DNA from: VXYL01 sp963422285
Lineage (GTDB): Bacteria > Pseudomonadota > Gammaproteobacteria > Pseudomonadales > Azotimanducaceae
Length of the DNA: 64,000 bases
NCBI GenBank assembly: GCA_963422285.2
Contig: CAXXJO010000001.1
Location: 248,001 to 312,000, forward strand
Direction of reading: 5' to 3'
The notes beneath the pieces were generated by a model. That model ran no database searches. It was not told the origin of the DNA and worked only from the letters and a program-made list of their open reading frames with translations. Positions 17,584 to 25,196 of the stretch are shown here, piece by piece. Both the position numbers and the translations under genes were made by a program. Every line of letters begins with the position of its first letter. Position 1 is the first letter of the stretch.

Positions 17584-18695
17584 TCAGCGACGTCGATCTG
17601 CTGTTCCTGCGGCGTACGGTGGAACTCGCCGCGCACGGTTTGCACAGCGTCGCCGCGAATCCCCGAGTAGGCTGCGTGATCGTCCGCCATGGCCAAGTCA
17701 TCGGACGCGGTTGGCATAGGCGCACTGGCGCGCCCCATGCCGAGATCAACGCCATCGCCGATGCCGGCGGCGACATCCGCGGCGCGACGGTCTACGTCTC
17801 CTTGGAGCCGTGCTGCCATCGCGGACGCCAGCCGCCCTGTACACAAGCGCTGATCCGCGGCGGCGCGGCACGGGTGGTGGGCGCTATGGAAGACCCGGAT
17901 CCGCGCGTCGCCGGGCGCGGCTATCAAGCGCTGCGGGAGGCCGGCATCCAGGTAGACGCCGCGATTCTGCCCCAAGCCCGCGCATTGAACGTCGGCTTCG
18001 TCAAACGCGCAACGAACGGCCGCCCCTGGGTACGGATCAAGCTGGCGGCATCCCTGGATGGACGCACCGCCTTGGCGACTGGCGAGAGCCGCTGGATCAC
18101 CTCGCCGGCGGCTCGCTCCGACGTGCAGGCATGGCGCGCCCGAAGTTCCGCCATCGTCACCGGCATCGGCACCGTGCTAGCCGACGATCCGGCGCTCACG
18201 GTACGCGAATGCCGTTTCGCGGTGGACGGCGTCATACGACAACCACTGCTGGCGGTCGCCGACAGCCGGGGGCGGACGCCGGCGAACGCCGCGCTCTTCA
18301 ACGGCGGCGCCCGGGTGCTGATCTTCGCCGGCAAACAGGCCCCCAAACGTCATCCTCGCACCGAGATCGTGCGTCAGGACGGCGTTGCCGTCGATCTCGC
18401 TGCGCTGCTGCACAGGCTGGCCGCAGAGGGCTGCAACGAGGTGCTGGTGGAAGCTGGCGCCACCCTGGCAGGCGCCTTCTTCCGCCAACGGCTGTGGGAC
18501 GAAGCCGTGGTCTACTTGGCGCCCAAGCTACTGGGCGATGCGGCCTTGCCCCTGGCCAAGCTCACCATCGACCGCCTAATCGATGCGTCGGCCAGCACAA
18601 TCGGCGACATCGAAACCGTGGGCGACGATGTTCGCGTCCTGCTGCATCCGGCGCAACGCGACCAAGCGCAATGCCAAGCGAACGAGAGCCCGTGA
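17580..18695 (+). CDS. ribD: Bifunctional diaminohydroxyphosphoribosylaminopyrimidine deaminase / reductase RibD
   Basis: This enzyme catalyses the second and third steps of riboflavin synthesis. The N-terminal deaminase has the zinc motif HAE (H53, E55) with cysteines 78 and 87 in LEPCCHRGRQPPC. The usual PCSH reads PCCH here. The C-terminal NADPH reductase domain has VRIKLAASLDGRTAL and ITSPAARSDVQAWRARS. The GTG start overlaps the nrdR stop (GTGA). The normally adjacent ribE, ribBA and ribH are missing, and nusB follows directly by a GTGA overlap. Pyrimidine intermediates of this pathway also feed F420 synthesis. Confidence 0.95.
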   Translation: MISDVDLLFLRRTVELAAHGLHSVAANPRVGCVIVRHGQVIGRGWHRRTGAPHAEINAIADAGGDIRGATVYVSLEPCCHRGRQPPCTQALIRGGAARVVGAMEDPDPRVAGRGYQALREAGIQVDAAILPQARALNVGFVKRATNGRPWVRIKLAASLDGRTALATGESRWITSPAARSDVQAWRARSSAIVTGIGTVLADDPALTVRECRFAVDGVIRQPLLAVADSRGRTPANAALFNGGARVLIFAGKQAPKRHPRTEIVRQDGVAVDLAALLHRLAAEGCNEVLVEAGATLAGAFFRQRLWDEAVVYLAPKLLGDAALPLAKLTIDRLIDASASTIGDIETVGDDVRVLLHPAQRDQAQCQANESP

Positions 18696-19135
18696 GCAAC
18701 CGTTCCACCAGCCCCTGGGCGCGTCACCGCGCCCGACGGACGCTGCTGCAAGCCCTCTACGCTTGGCAGATGAGTGGTGCCGACCTTGCCGACCTGGTCA
18801 ATCAGTTCGCGTCTTCGGAGCAGATGAAAAAAGGCGATGGGGACTACTTCCGGGCTTGTCTGCGCGGTGTGCTGGCTGGCGTGGAGGAGTTGGACCTGCT
18901 GTTCGTTCCCTACCTCGACCGCGGCATAGACCGCCTCGACCATGTGGAACGGGCGATCCTGCGCGCCGGCACCTTCGAGCTCAAGGAGCGGCTCGACGTG
19001 CCGATGCGCGTGGCGATCGACGAATGGGTGGAGCTGGCCAAGGGCTTCGGCGCGGAGCACGGCTTTCGCTACGTCAACGGCGTACTGGACCGCGTCGCTC
19101 TGGATCTTCGCCATGCCGAGCATGAAGCGCCATGA
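18692..19135 (+). CDS. nusB: Transcription antitermination factor NusB
   Basis: The 147-residue all-helical protein reads ARRTLLQALYAWQMSGADL near the start and ILRAGTFELKERLDVPMRVA with INEWVELAK-like sequence at the end, the NusB/RsmB fold. It binds boxA RNA with S10 in antitermination of rRNA transcription. GTG 18692 overlaps the ribD stop; an alternative ATG at 18671 would add seven residues. The stop overlaps the thiL ATG, so nrdR, ribD, nusB and thiL are a tightly coupled chain. Confidence 0.92.
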   Translation: MSNRSTSPWARHRARRTLLQALYAWQMSGADLADLVNQFASSEQMKKGDGDYFRACLRGVLAGVEELDLLFVPYLDRGIDRLDHVERAILRAGTFELKERLDVPMRVAIDEWVELAKGFGAEHGFRYVNGVLDRVALDLRHAEHEAP

Positions 19136-20106
19136 CTTCCCTAGCAGAGAACGAGCGGGAGAGCGACGAGTTCGATCTCATCGACGCCATGATCGCCGCG
19201 CTGGACGACACGACGCAAGGTGCCGGCGTCGTCGCCGGGCCTGGGGACGACGCCGCGGTGCTGGACCTGCCGCCGGGGCATCAGCTGGTCGTCTCCACGG
19301 ATACGCTGATCGCCGGCCGCCACTATCCTGCAGGGGCCGCCGCGGACGTCATCGGCTACCGCAGCATGGCGGCAGCGACCTCCGACCTTGCCGCCATGGG
19401 CGCCACCCCTGCCTGGGCGATGGTGTCGCTGACCGTCGCTCGGCTGACCGCGGCCTGGGCGCAACGGTATGCGCAAGGCGTTGCCGCCGCGGCCCGCGCC
19501 TTCGGCCTCGCTGTCGTTGGCGGCAACGTCGCTCGGGGTTCGGAGAACGTTACCGTCACCGTTCACGGCCATGTGCCCACGGCGCGGGCGATGTTGCGCT
19601 CCGGCGCCAAGCCGGGACATGTCGTCTACGTCACCGGCACACTGGGCGGCGCACGGCTGGCGTTGCAGGACAACGGCTTGAGCCGCTGCTCGCTGGCCGA
19701 ACTGGACGCGGACTCGCCACGGCGTCGCTATTGGAAGCCGGAACCGCGTCTTGCCGTCGGCATCGGCTTGCGGGCACTCGCCAGCGCCGCCATCGACCTA
19801 TCGGACGGCCTGTCCTCCGATCTCGAACATCTATGTCGAGCCAGCGGCATCGCCTGCGACGTGGAGCTGGCGCGTCTGCCGGTCTATCCCGGCGGCGACC
19901 CCATGGATGCCGCCGCCGCTGGCGACGACTACGAACTGGCGTTCACCGCACCGCCCGACAGCGAGCACGGCATTCGCGCCTTGGCACGAGAAACAGGCGT
20001 GGCGATCACGCCCATCGCCACCGCCCGAACGGGCCGCCCCGCCGCTGTGCATTGGTTCCGCGACGGACTCGCCATTGATGTCTCGCCGGGCTACCGCCAT
20101 TTCTGA
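19132..20106 (+). CDS. thiL: Thiamine-monophosphate kinase
   Basis: The 324-residue ThiL phosphorylates thiamine monophosphate to the active diphosphate. Family marks include EFDLIDAMIAAL, GPGDDAAVLDLPPGHQLVVS with DTLIAGRHY, the YRSMAAATSDLAAMGATPAW ATP-binding stretch, and AIDLSDGLSSDLEHLCRAS. The last is followed by AAAGDDYELAFTAP. Its ATG overlaps the nusB stop, and its 3' end overlaps the start of pgpA by 29 bases. Confidence 0.95.
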   Translation: MTSLAENERESDEFDLIDAMIAALDDTTQGAGVVAGPGDDAAVLDLPPGHQLVVSTDTLIAGRHYPAGAAADVIGYRSMAAATSDLAAMGATPAWAMVSLTVARLTAAWAQRYAQGVAAAARAFGLAVVGGNVARGSENVTVTVHGHVPTARAMLRSGAKPGHVVYVTGTLGGARLALQDNGLSRCSLAELDADSPRRRYWKPEPRLAVGIGLRALASAAIDLSDGLSSDLEHLCRASGIACDVELARLPVYPGGDPMDAAAAGDDYELAFTAPPDSEHGIRALARETGVAITPIATARTGRPAAVHWFRDGLAIDVSPGYRHF

Positions 20107-20596
20107 GCACCGGGGAGAACTTCGCCTGCGGCACCTGGGCGACCCGCTGACGCTGATCGCCACCGGCGCGGGCTGCGGTCTAGCGCCCTATGCGCCAGGC
20201 ACCATCGGTTCCCTGCTGGGCGTTGCGGCGTGGTGGTTCCTGCTCGCCGATCTCGGCTGGCTCGGCCGCGCCGGCGTGGTGGCGTTGGCCTTCGCCGGCG
20301 GCGTCCTGCTGGTGGACCGGCTGGTCAAGCGCTACGCCCTGGGCGACGAACCAGCCATCGTCCTCGACGAGATCGTCGGCTGCTGGGCGGCCCTGCTGGC
20401 AGTTCCAAAGTCCATGTCTTGGGTCGTCGCCGGTTTCGTGTTGTTTCGAGTCGCCGACATCGTCAAGCCCTGGCCCGTTTCCTGGGCGGACCGCGCCGTC
20501 CGGGGCGGTCTCGGCATCATGCTCGACGACCTGATCGCAGGGCTGTTGACCACGGCCCTGCTGTACGCGGCGAGCCACCTCGTCTCGGCGTTCTGA
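20078..20596 (+). CDS. pgpA: Phosphatidylglycerophosphatase A
   Basis: This membrane enzyme dephosphorylates phosphatidylglycerophosphate to phosphatidylglycerol. The segment GCGLAPYAPGTIGSLLGVAA is the conserved front, and DEPAIVLDEIVG with LFRVADIVKPWPVSWAD carries the acidic catalytic residues. A C-terminal hydrophobic segment follows GLGIMLDDLIAG. No ATG lies after the thiL stop. ATG 20078 inside thiL gives 172 residues, a normal length, and fits the overlapping gene style here. It completes the conserved thiL-pgpA pair. Confidence 0.93.
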   Translation: MSRRATAISEHRGELRLRHLGDPLTLIATGAGCGLAPYAPGTIGSLLGVAAWWFLLADLGWLGRAGVVALAFAGGVLLVDRLVKRYALGDEPAIVLDEIVGCWAALLAVPKSMSWVVAGFVLFRVADIVKPWPVSWADRAVRGGLGIMLDDLIAGLLTTALLYAASHLVSAF

Positions 20597-20925
20597 CGCC
20601 TTGCCCGGCCATCTTTAGCACGGCTAATTTTCGTTGCATCATGCACGATGCGCTCATCCAGCACGACCCGCCTTCGCTTTGCTCGGCCGTCAATCGTCGC
20701 CAAAATTCCCAGGCGGCTTGCCGCAATCCCTGCGGCCTCACGCCGACACTGCGCCGCTCGAAGCCGGGCGACGAGCCCGGAACACAATCCGCAGCGGTCC
20801 GCGACTTTGGATCGACCCTGGCCGAGTCGCACACATGGTTGCCGTCCACCGCGGAACGGCCTATGCTGGCTTTCCATGCGCCGCCGGACGCAGACTACGG
20901 CGCAAGACGGCTGCGGGAGGTGGCC
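20597..20925. other. Intergenic region downstream of pgpA
   Basis: About 330 bases with no convincing gene. It contains a hairpin CCGGGC-GACGA-GCCCGG around 20764-20780 followed by AACACAATCC, not by a T-run. No riboswitch core could be matched. Confidence 0.4.
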
Positions 20926-21712
20926 ATGAGCAGCGAAACCGCGGTGGACGCCTACAGGAACTTCTTCGCGTCGTTCAACACCCGGAACCCGCAGGCCTAC
21001 TCCGCCGCACTGCACTATCCCCACGTGCGCCCCACGTGCGCGGCTCGTCCCGGGTACGCCGACAGTGGCGGCGGCGCTGGCCGATCACGCCGCCGCCATG
21101 TCCTGGGATCGGGCGCTGGCGATGGGCTGGGACCATACCAATGGCCACGAACCCGAAGTCGTCCACCAGTCCAAGGAGCGCTGGCACATCGTCGGCGGCT
21201 GGACACGGGTGGATGCCGAAGGCAACCCGGTACTGGTCAACCGCGTGACCTACGTCGTCACCCGCGCCGAGCATCCGCAAGGCACGGCCAGCGAAGGCGG
21301 GCGCGATGCCGGCTGGGGCATCCAGTGTCGGTTCGGCACGGACTGCGGCAACGCCGCCGGCAGCGGCGAAACCGATATCCACCACGCTCGATCCGTGGCG
21401 CTGGTGGAAAACCACATCAACGCCTACAACGAACGGGACTGGACGCAGTGCGTGAATCTCATGGTGACGCCGCACTGCAAGATCGATGTCGGCCTGGTGC
21501 AAGAATGGGCGGATCGGGAGAGCTTGCAGGCCGCTTTCCGGGATGGCCCGGGGCACTTCGTCACGGAGCTCTCGGCACGCGCCGTACGGGGCGGCGAGAA
21601 CAGCGTCGCCGTTGCCGTCGACGGTCTGCTCGATGGCGGCGACCGCGGCATCAAGAGCGTCTTCTTCGTGACCAAAAAGAACGGCTGGGCATCCAAGCCC
21701 GGTCGATCCTAG
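20926..21712 (+). pseudogene. SnoaL/NTF2-like two-domain protein, frameshifted by a tandem duplication
   Basis: ATG 20926 follows a strong GGGAGG site and reads MSSETAVDAYRNFFASFNTR then SAALHYPHVR. The protein then continues in another frame with LVPGTPTVAAALADHAAAMS, GWDHTNGHEPEVVHQSKERW and a second similar half ALVENHINAYNERDWTQCVN. At the break an 11-bp unit is repeated head to tail (21019-21029 and 21030-21040), which explains the shift. Both halves look like cone-shaped NTF2-fold domains used as hydroxylating or isomerising enzymes or binding modules; no function can be assigned. It is followed 11 bases later by an aldo/keto reductase. Confidence 0.65.
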
Positions 21713-21723
21713 AGGACTAGCCC

Positions 21724-22719
21724 ATGATCGCGAAACGAACCCTCGGCAGCACCGACGTCGAGGTCACGGAACTCGGCATCGGCGGCGCACCCCTAGGCGC
21801 GGTGGGCGACCGCATCACCGACGACCAAGCCGCAGCCATCGTCCACGCCGCCCGCGCTGGCGGCATCCGCTACTTCGATACCGCTCCCCTCTACGGCCAC
21901 GGTTTGAGCGAGAAGCGCTTGGGCGCTGTGCTGCGCGAACTGCCCCGAGACGACTTCGTGCTGTCCACCAAGGTCGGCCGCCTGCTGGTGCCGATTCCGG
22001 AAGGCGAGCGTTTCGCCGGCATGCGCGATGCGGAGCCGGTCGCCATCCGCTACGACTATACCTTCGACGCCGTCCGACGCTCCTTGGAATCGAGCCTCGA
22101 ACGCCTCGGGCTGGACCGCGTGGACATCCTGCTCTGCCACGACATCGACGTCTGGACGCACGGCGACGCCCAGCCCGGCATCTTCGAGAGCGCCCGCAAC
22201 GGCGCTCTGCCGGCCTTGGGGAAACTGCGCGAACAGGGCGTGGTGCGCGCCATCGGCCTAGGCGTCAATGAATGGCAGGTGTGCAGCCGGGTGCTCGACG
22301 AGATGGACGTGGACTGCTTCCTGTTGGCTGGCCGCTTCACCCTGCTCGAACAAGAGCCTCTCGATCGGTTCCTGCCGCAGTGCATGGCACACAAGGTATC
22401 CGTCGTCATCGGCGGGCCGTACAACTCCGGCATCCTGGCCACGGACGACCGCCGCCGCGCCACCTACGACTACAAGCCCGCGCCCGAGCACCTGTGGCAG
22501 AAAGCCCAGACCATCCGCCGTTTGTGCGAATCCCACGGCGTCGATCCTCGAGCCGCGGCCTTGCAGTACCCGCTTCGGCATCCCGCGGTGGCGGCGGTGA
22601 TTCCCGGCGTCTCGGCCATGCAGGAGGTAGAGACGAACCTGGCGCTGATCGCGGCCGACATCCCGGACGCGCTGTGGCGCGATCTGGCAGCTGCCGACCT
22701 CGCCCGGACAATCGAATAG
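21724..22719 (+). CDS. Aldo/keto reductase (D-threo-aldose 1-dehydrogenase type)
   Basis: The 331-residue TIM-barrel NAD(P)(H) oxidoreductase begins KRTLGSTDVEVTELGIGGAP. Catalytic residues are visible: aspartate and tyrosine in FDTAPLYGHGLSEKRLG, lysine in LSTKVGR, and histidine in LLCHDIDV. The C-terminal cofactor region contains LQYPLRHPAVAAVIPGV. The motif DTAPLYGxGxSE with an early LGxGGAP is typical of the L-fucose/galactose dehydrogenase-like subgroup. It probably shares a transcript with the SnoaL-like gene in front. Confidence 0.9.
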   Translation: MIAKRTLGSTDVEVTELGIGGAPLGAVGDRITDDQAAAIVHAARAGGIRYFDTAPLYGHGLSEKRLGAVLRELPRDDFVLSTKVGRLLVPIPEGERFAGMRDAEPVAIRYDYTFDAVRRSLESSLERLGLDRVDILLCHDIDVWTHGDAQPGIFESARNGALPALGKLREQGVVRAIGLGVNEWQVCSRVLDEMDVDCFLLAGRFTLLEQEPLDRFLPQCMAHKVSVVIGGPYNSGILATDDRRRATYDYKPAPEHLWQKAQTIRRLCESHGVDPRAAALQYPLRHPAVAAVIPGVSAMQEVETNLALIAADIPDALWRDLAAADLARTIE

Positions 22720-22896
22720 CATGATGCCGAACCAGCACGGCAGATGCGGGAATCGGCGCTCGACGCCCATCACTGGCACATGGAGCAGCCGGCGACGAAC
22801 TTCAACCTCGACTTCGGCATCTTCTTAGGCGCCGGCTGCGGCTCGGCAGTGGTCTGGCGCGAACAGTTCGACATGCTCATTTCGCCAGCGGCGATT

Positions 22897-23502
22897 TCAC
22901 TGCTCTAGGAGCAGACTTCGCAACACGTCCAGGGTCATTGCCGGCCCAGTCACCTGCCGGGCGTCGAATCCCGCGGCCTGCGCGCCGGCGATGTTGTCGC
23001 TGTTGTCGTCGAGAAACAGAATGTCGCCGGGCGCCATGCCCATGCCGTCGGCCACCCGCAGGTAGGACTCGACATCGGGTTTGCGGCAGCCGAGTTCCCA
23101 AGATGTGTAGATTTTCCGAAACGGCGCCAGCGCGTCGCCGAGTCGGCGCTGCCAGACGGCTTGATGCTCGGCGTTGGTGTTGGAGAAGCAGTACAGCGGT
23201 AGGCGCGACGCGACTTGCGGCAGCACCTCCACCACGTCCTGGAACGGTTCTCTCAGCAGCGCGTTCCAGCCGCGGCGCCAAGCGTCCTCCGCCAGCGCAA
23301 TGCCGAGGCGCGACGACAGGCGCTCGACATACTCGGCGAAGCCGATGGCACCGACTTCAAGCGCTTGGTAGGCATCGTCCACCCGCCAGCGGGCGGCGAT
23401 CCGTTCGATGTCCTCGCCGGCGGCTTCGGCCCAATGGGCGAAGCACGCCCGCGGGTCGATGTCGATGACGACACCACCGAGATCGAGCAGCAGCGCCTTC
23501 AT
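22897..23502 (-). CDS. HAD-superfamily phosphatase, YihX-like
   Basis: The 201-residue protein has HAD motif I LLLDLGGVVIDID, motif II CFSNTNAEHQAVW, motif III lysine in ELGCRKPD, and motif IV FLDDNSDNIAGA. The spacing and the SNTN...W pattern match the alpha-D-glucose-1-phosphate phosphatase YihX group. As in many of this group, the second aspartate of motif I is replaced (DLGG). The ATG at 23502 has CGGAGG seven bases upstream. It is a cytoplasmic phosphatase whose substrate is uncertain. Confidence 0.87.
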   Translation of the reverse strand: MKALLLDLGGVVIDIDPRACFAHWAEAAGEDIERIAARWRVDDAYQALEVGAIGFAEYVERLSSRLGIALAEDAWRRGWNALLREPFQDVVEVLPQVASRLPLYCFSNTNAEHQAVWQRRLGDALAPFRKIYTSWELGCRKPDVESYLRVADGMGMAPGDILFLDDNSDNIAGAQAAGFDARQVTGPAMTLDVLRSLLLEQ

Positions 23503-23570
23503 GGATAGGCCTCCGAACGGTTCGCGCAAAGTGTAGACTAGCGCAGTGAAGGTCGCTGGGCAGGACGAAC

Positions 23571-24317
23571 ATGGCAAGAGAAATAGCCGCCGCACTGGTG
23601 TGCGCGATGGCCTCGTCCGGTACCGTCGCCAACGAAGTCCCCTGGGGCTACCGCGGTGCTGTCGGTCCTGCGCACTGGGGTTCGCTGGATCCGGCGTTCG
23701 CGCTGTGCGCTACCGGCACCGAGCAGTCTCCCATCGACCTCGTCGACGCACGGCGGCGCCAGCTGTCGAGCATTGTCTTCGACTACGCGCCGAGCCCGAT
23801 CACGGCGCTGAACAACGGCCACACGATCCAAGTCGACTACGCTCCGGGGAGCGGCATCGTCCTTGACGGTACACGCTACGAGTTGACTCAGTTCCACTTC
23901 CACCACACCAGCGAGCATACGGTGGACGGCGCCCGGTTTCCGATGGAGCTGCATCTTGTCCATCGCGACAGCCACGGTGCGCTCGCGGTAGTCGGCGTCT
24001 TGCTCCAGGAAGGCGATGCCAACGATGCGCTGGCGCCGTTGTGGCACCACCTGCCGGCATCGGAAAGCCCTGCAACCACAGTACCGGGAGTGGTGGATGC
24101 AACAGCGCTGCTGCCCGAGCGCCGAACTACTTGGCGCTATGCCGGCTCGCTCACCACGCCGCCTTGCAGCGAAGGTGTCTCCTGGCTAGTGATGACCGAA
24201 CCGGTGGCGCTGTCGCCGCGACAGATCGAGAAGTTCGCCGCGATCTTTCCGAACAACTACCGCCCTGCGCAGCCGCGGGGCGAACGCGCCCTGTGGCTGG
24301 ACATCAATGCGCCATGA
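23571..24317 (+). CDS. Alpha-type carbonic anhydrase, exported
   Basis: The 248-residue precursor has a hydrophobic N-terminus with a cleavable signal (IAAALVCAMASSGTVA). It interconverts carbon dioxide and bicarbonate, here outside the cytoplasmic membrane. The three zinc ligands are visible: H109 and H111 in QFHFHHTSEH, and H128 in MELHLVH. EQSPIDL and the TTPPCSEGVSW segment are also family hallmarks; C46 and the cysteine of TTPPC probably form the periplasmic disulfide. It is divergent from the YihX-like gene. Confidence 0.95.
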   Translation: MAREIAAALVCAMASSGTVANEVPWGYRGAVGPAHWGSLDPAFALCATGTEQSPIDLVDARRRQLSSIVFDYAPSPITALNNGHTIQVDYAPGSGIVLDGTRYELTQFHFHHTSEHTVDGARFPMELHLVHRDSHGALAVVGVLLQEGDANDALAPLWHHLPASESPATTVPGVVDATALLPERRTTWRYAGSLTTPPCSEGVSWLVMTEPVALSPRQIEKFAAIFPNNYRPAQPRGERALWLDINAP

Positions 24318-24337
24318 GGCCGCTATGCACAACTGCC

Positions 24338-24901
24338 TCAAGGATCCATCGCGGCCAGGACGTGCATACCGAGATCGGTCAGCCGATAGCCGGTGTCCAA
24401 GCTCTGCGTCAGGCCCAGCGCCTTGAGCTTGCGCACGTTGGCCTTGAACTTCGGCGTCCGCCAGCCCAAGGTCGGTGCCAGATTCCCGGCGCGGGTGGCC
24501 GGATGCGCATCGATGAGCGCCAGCACCTTCGCTGTCCACGGCGCGGCGCTGCGCCGATCGGTAGCCGTCAGACGCGCCAGCACCTGTTCTGGGTTCAAGA
24601 TCGGCGGTTGCCCGATTTCCTCCTCCTTCGCCAGTTCGAATGCCACCCGGGCGACTTCGGCCGTTGGCGGCAGCCCCAGAAACGCCGCCAGGGCTTCGAC
24701 GGTCTCGAATCCGGCGCGAACCACATCGTCGGCCTCGATCTCCGCCAAGCGCACGGTGCGAACGTCGGTGACCCTGACAGCACCCCCGGGGCGCAGTCGG
24801 TACAGACCGCCGACCTTGACATGCGGACGCTGCCAGTTGCGGAATGAGACGGTGATCGCGCCGGCGCGGATGGCGTCGCTGTTTCGCCGAGTGAATTGCA
24901 C
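24338..24901 (-). CDS. ASCH-domain-containing protein
   Basis: The first third (TVSFRNWQRPHVKVGGLYRL, then TDVRTVRLAEIEADDVVRAG) matches the ASCH fold, a PUA-like beta-barrel thought to bind RNA. The second half (LGWRTPKFKANVRKLKALGL, then GYRLTDLGMHVLA) looks like a winged-helix or helical module. GTG 24901 gives 187 residues; there is no strong ribosome-binding site. It follows a 94-residue gene by ten bases and fadJ by an overlap, so the three may be one transcript. The role is unknown. Confidence 0.65.
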   Translation of the reverse strand: MQFTRRNSDAIRAGAITVSFRNWQRPHVKVGGLYRLRPGGAVRVTDVRTVRLAEIEADDVVRAGFETVEALAAFLGLPPTAEVARVAFELAKEEEIGQPPILNPEQVLARLTATDRRSAAPWTAKVLALIDAHPATRAGNLAPTLGWRTPKFKANVRKLKALGLTQSLDTGYRLTDLGMHVLAAMDP

Positions 24902-24911
24902 GGGAAAGCCG

Positions 24912-25196
24912 CTACGGCTTGCAGAACCTGCACCAGCTGGTGAACGCGCCGCGCGGACGCCCGCAGCGTTCCGGCGCAGCAGCGATGTCGGCCAGACTGA
25001 TGCCGCAAAACTTGCGATAGCCGCGGCCGGTATAGCCGGCGGGATCGAGCAGCGGCCTGGATATCCGGCGGCAGGTGGCGCGATGCAGCACCACGAAGTC
25101 CGGACTGAGCTTGCGGCGCACATTCGCCACGTAGCCGTCCGGGTGGAGTTGCAGCCAGTCGAGATAGTCCTCGTCGTTCCGGTTGAACGCGATCAC
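24912..25196 (-). CDS. Conserved hypothetical 94-residue protein
   Basis: GTG 25196 overlaps the fadJ stop (GTGA), and the product begins VIAFNRNDEDYLDWLQLHPD then GYVANVRRKLSPDFVVLHRA. It has four cysteines, including a C-terminal CRFCKP, which could bind a metal. The sequence composition is that of a real protein rather than a shadow frame, and similar short proteins of unknown function seem familiar, but no domain can be named. Confidence 0.6.
   Translation of the reverse strand: MIAFNRNDEDYLDWLQLHPDGYVANVRRKLSPDFVVLHRATCRRISRPLLDPAGYTGRGYRKFCGISLADIAAAPERCGRPRGAFTSWCRFCKP

Noticed and set aside
20760..20800. Possible riboswitch downstream of pgpA
   Set aside because: A hairpin followed by AACACAATCC was seen, but no cobalamin, thiamine or FMN box could be matched.
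22720..22896. Fragment reading NFNLDFGIFLGAGCGSAVVW downstream of the aldo/keto reductase
   Set aside because: It looks protein-like but has no start or ribosome-binding site and matches no family I know; too weak to list as a gene.
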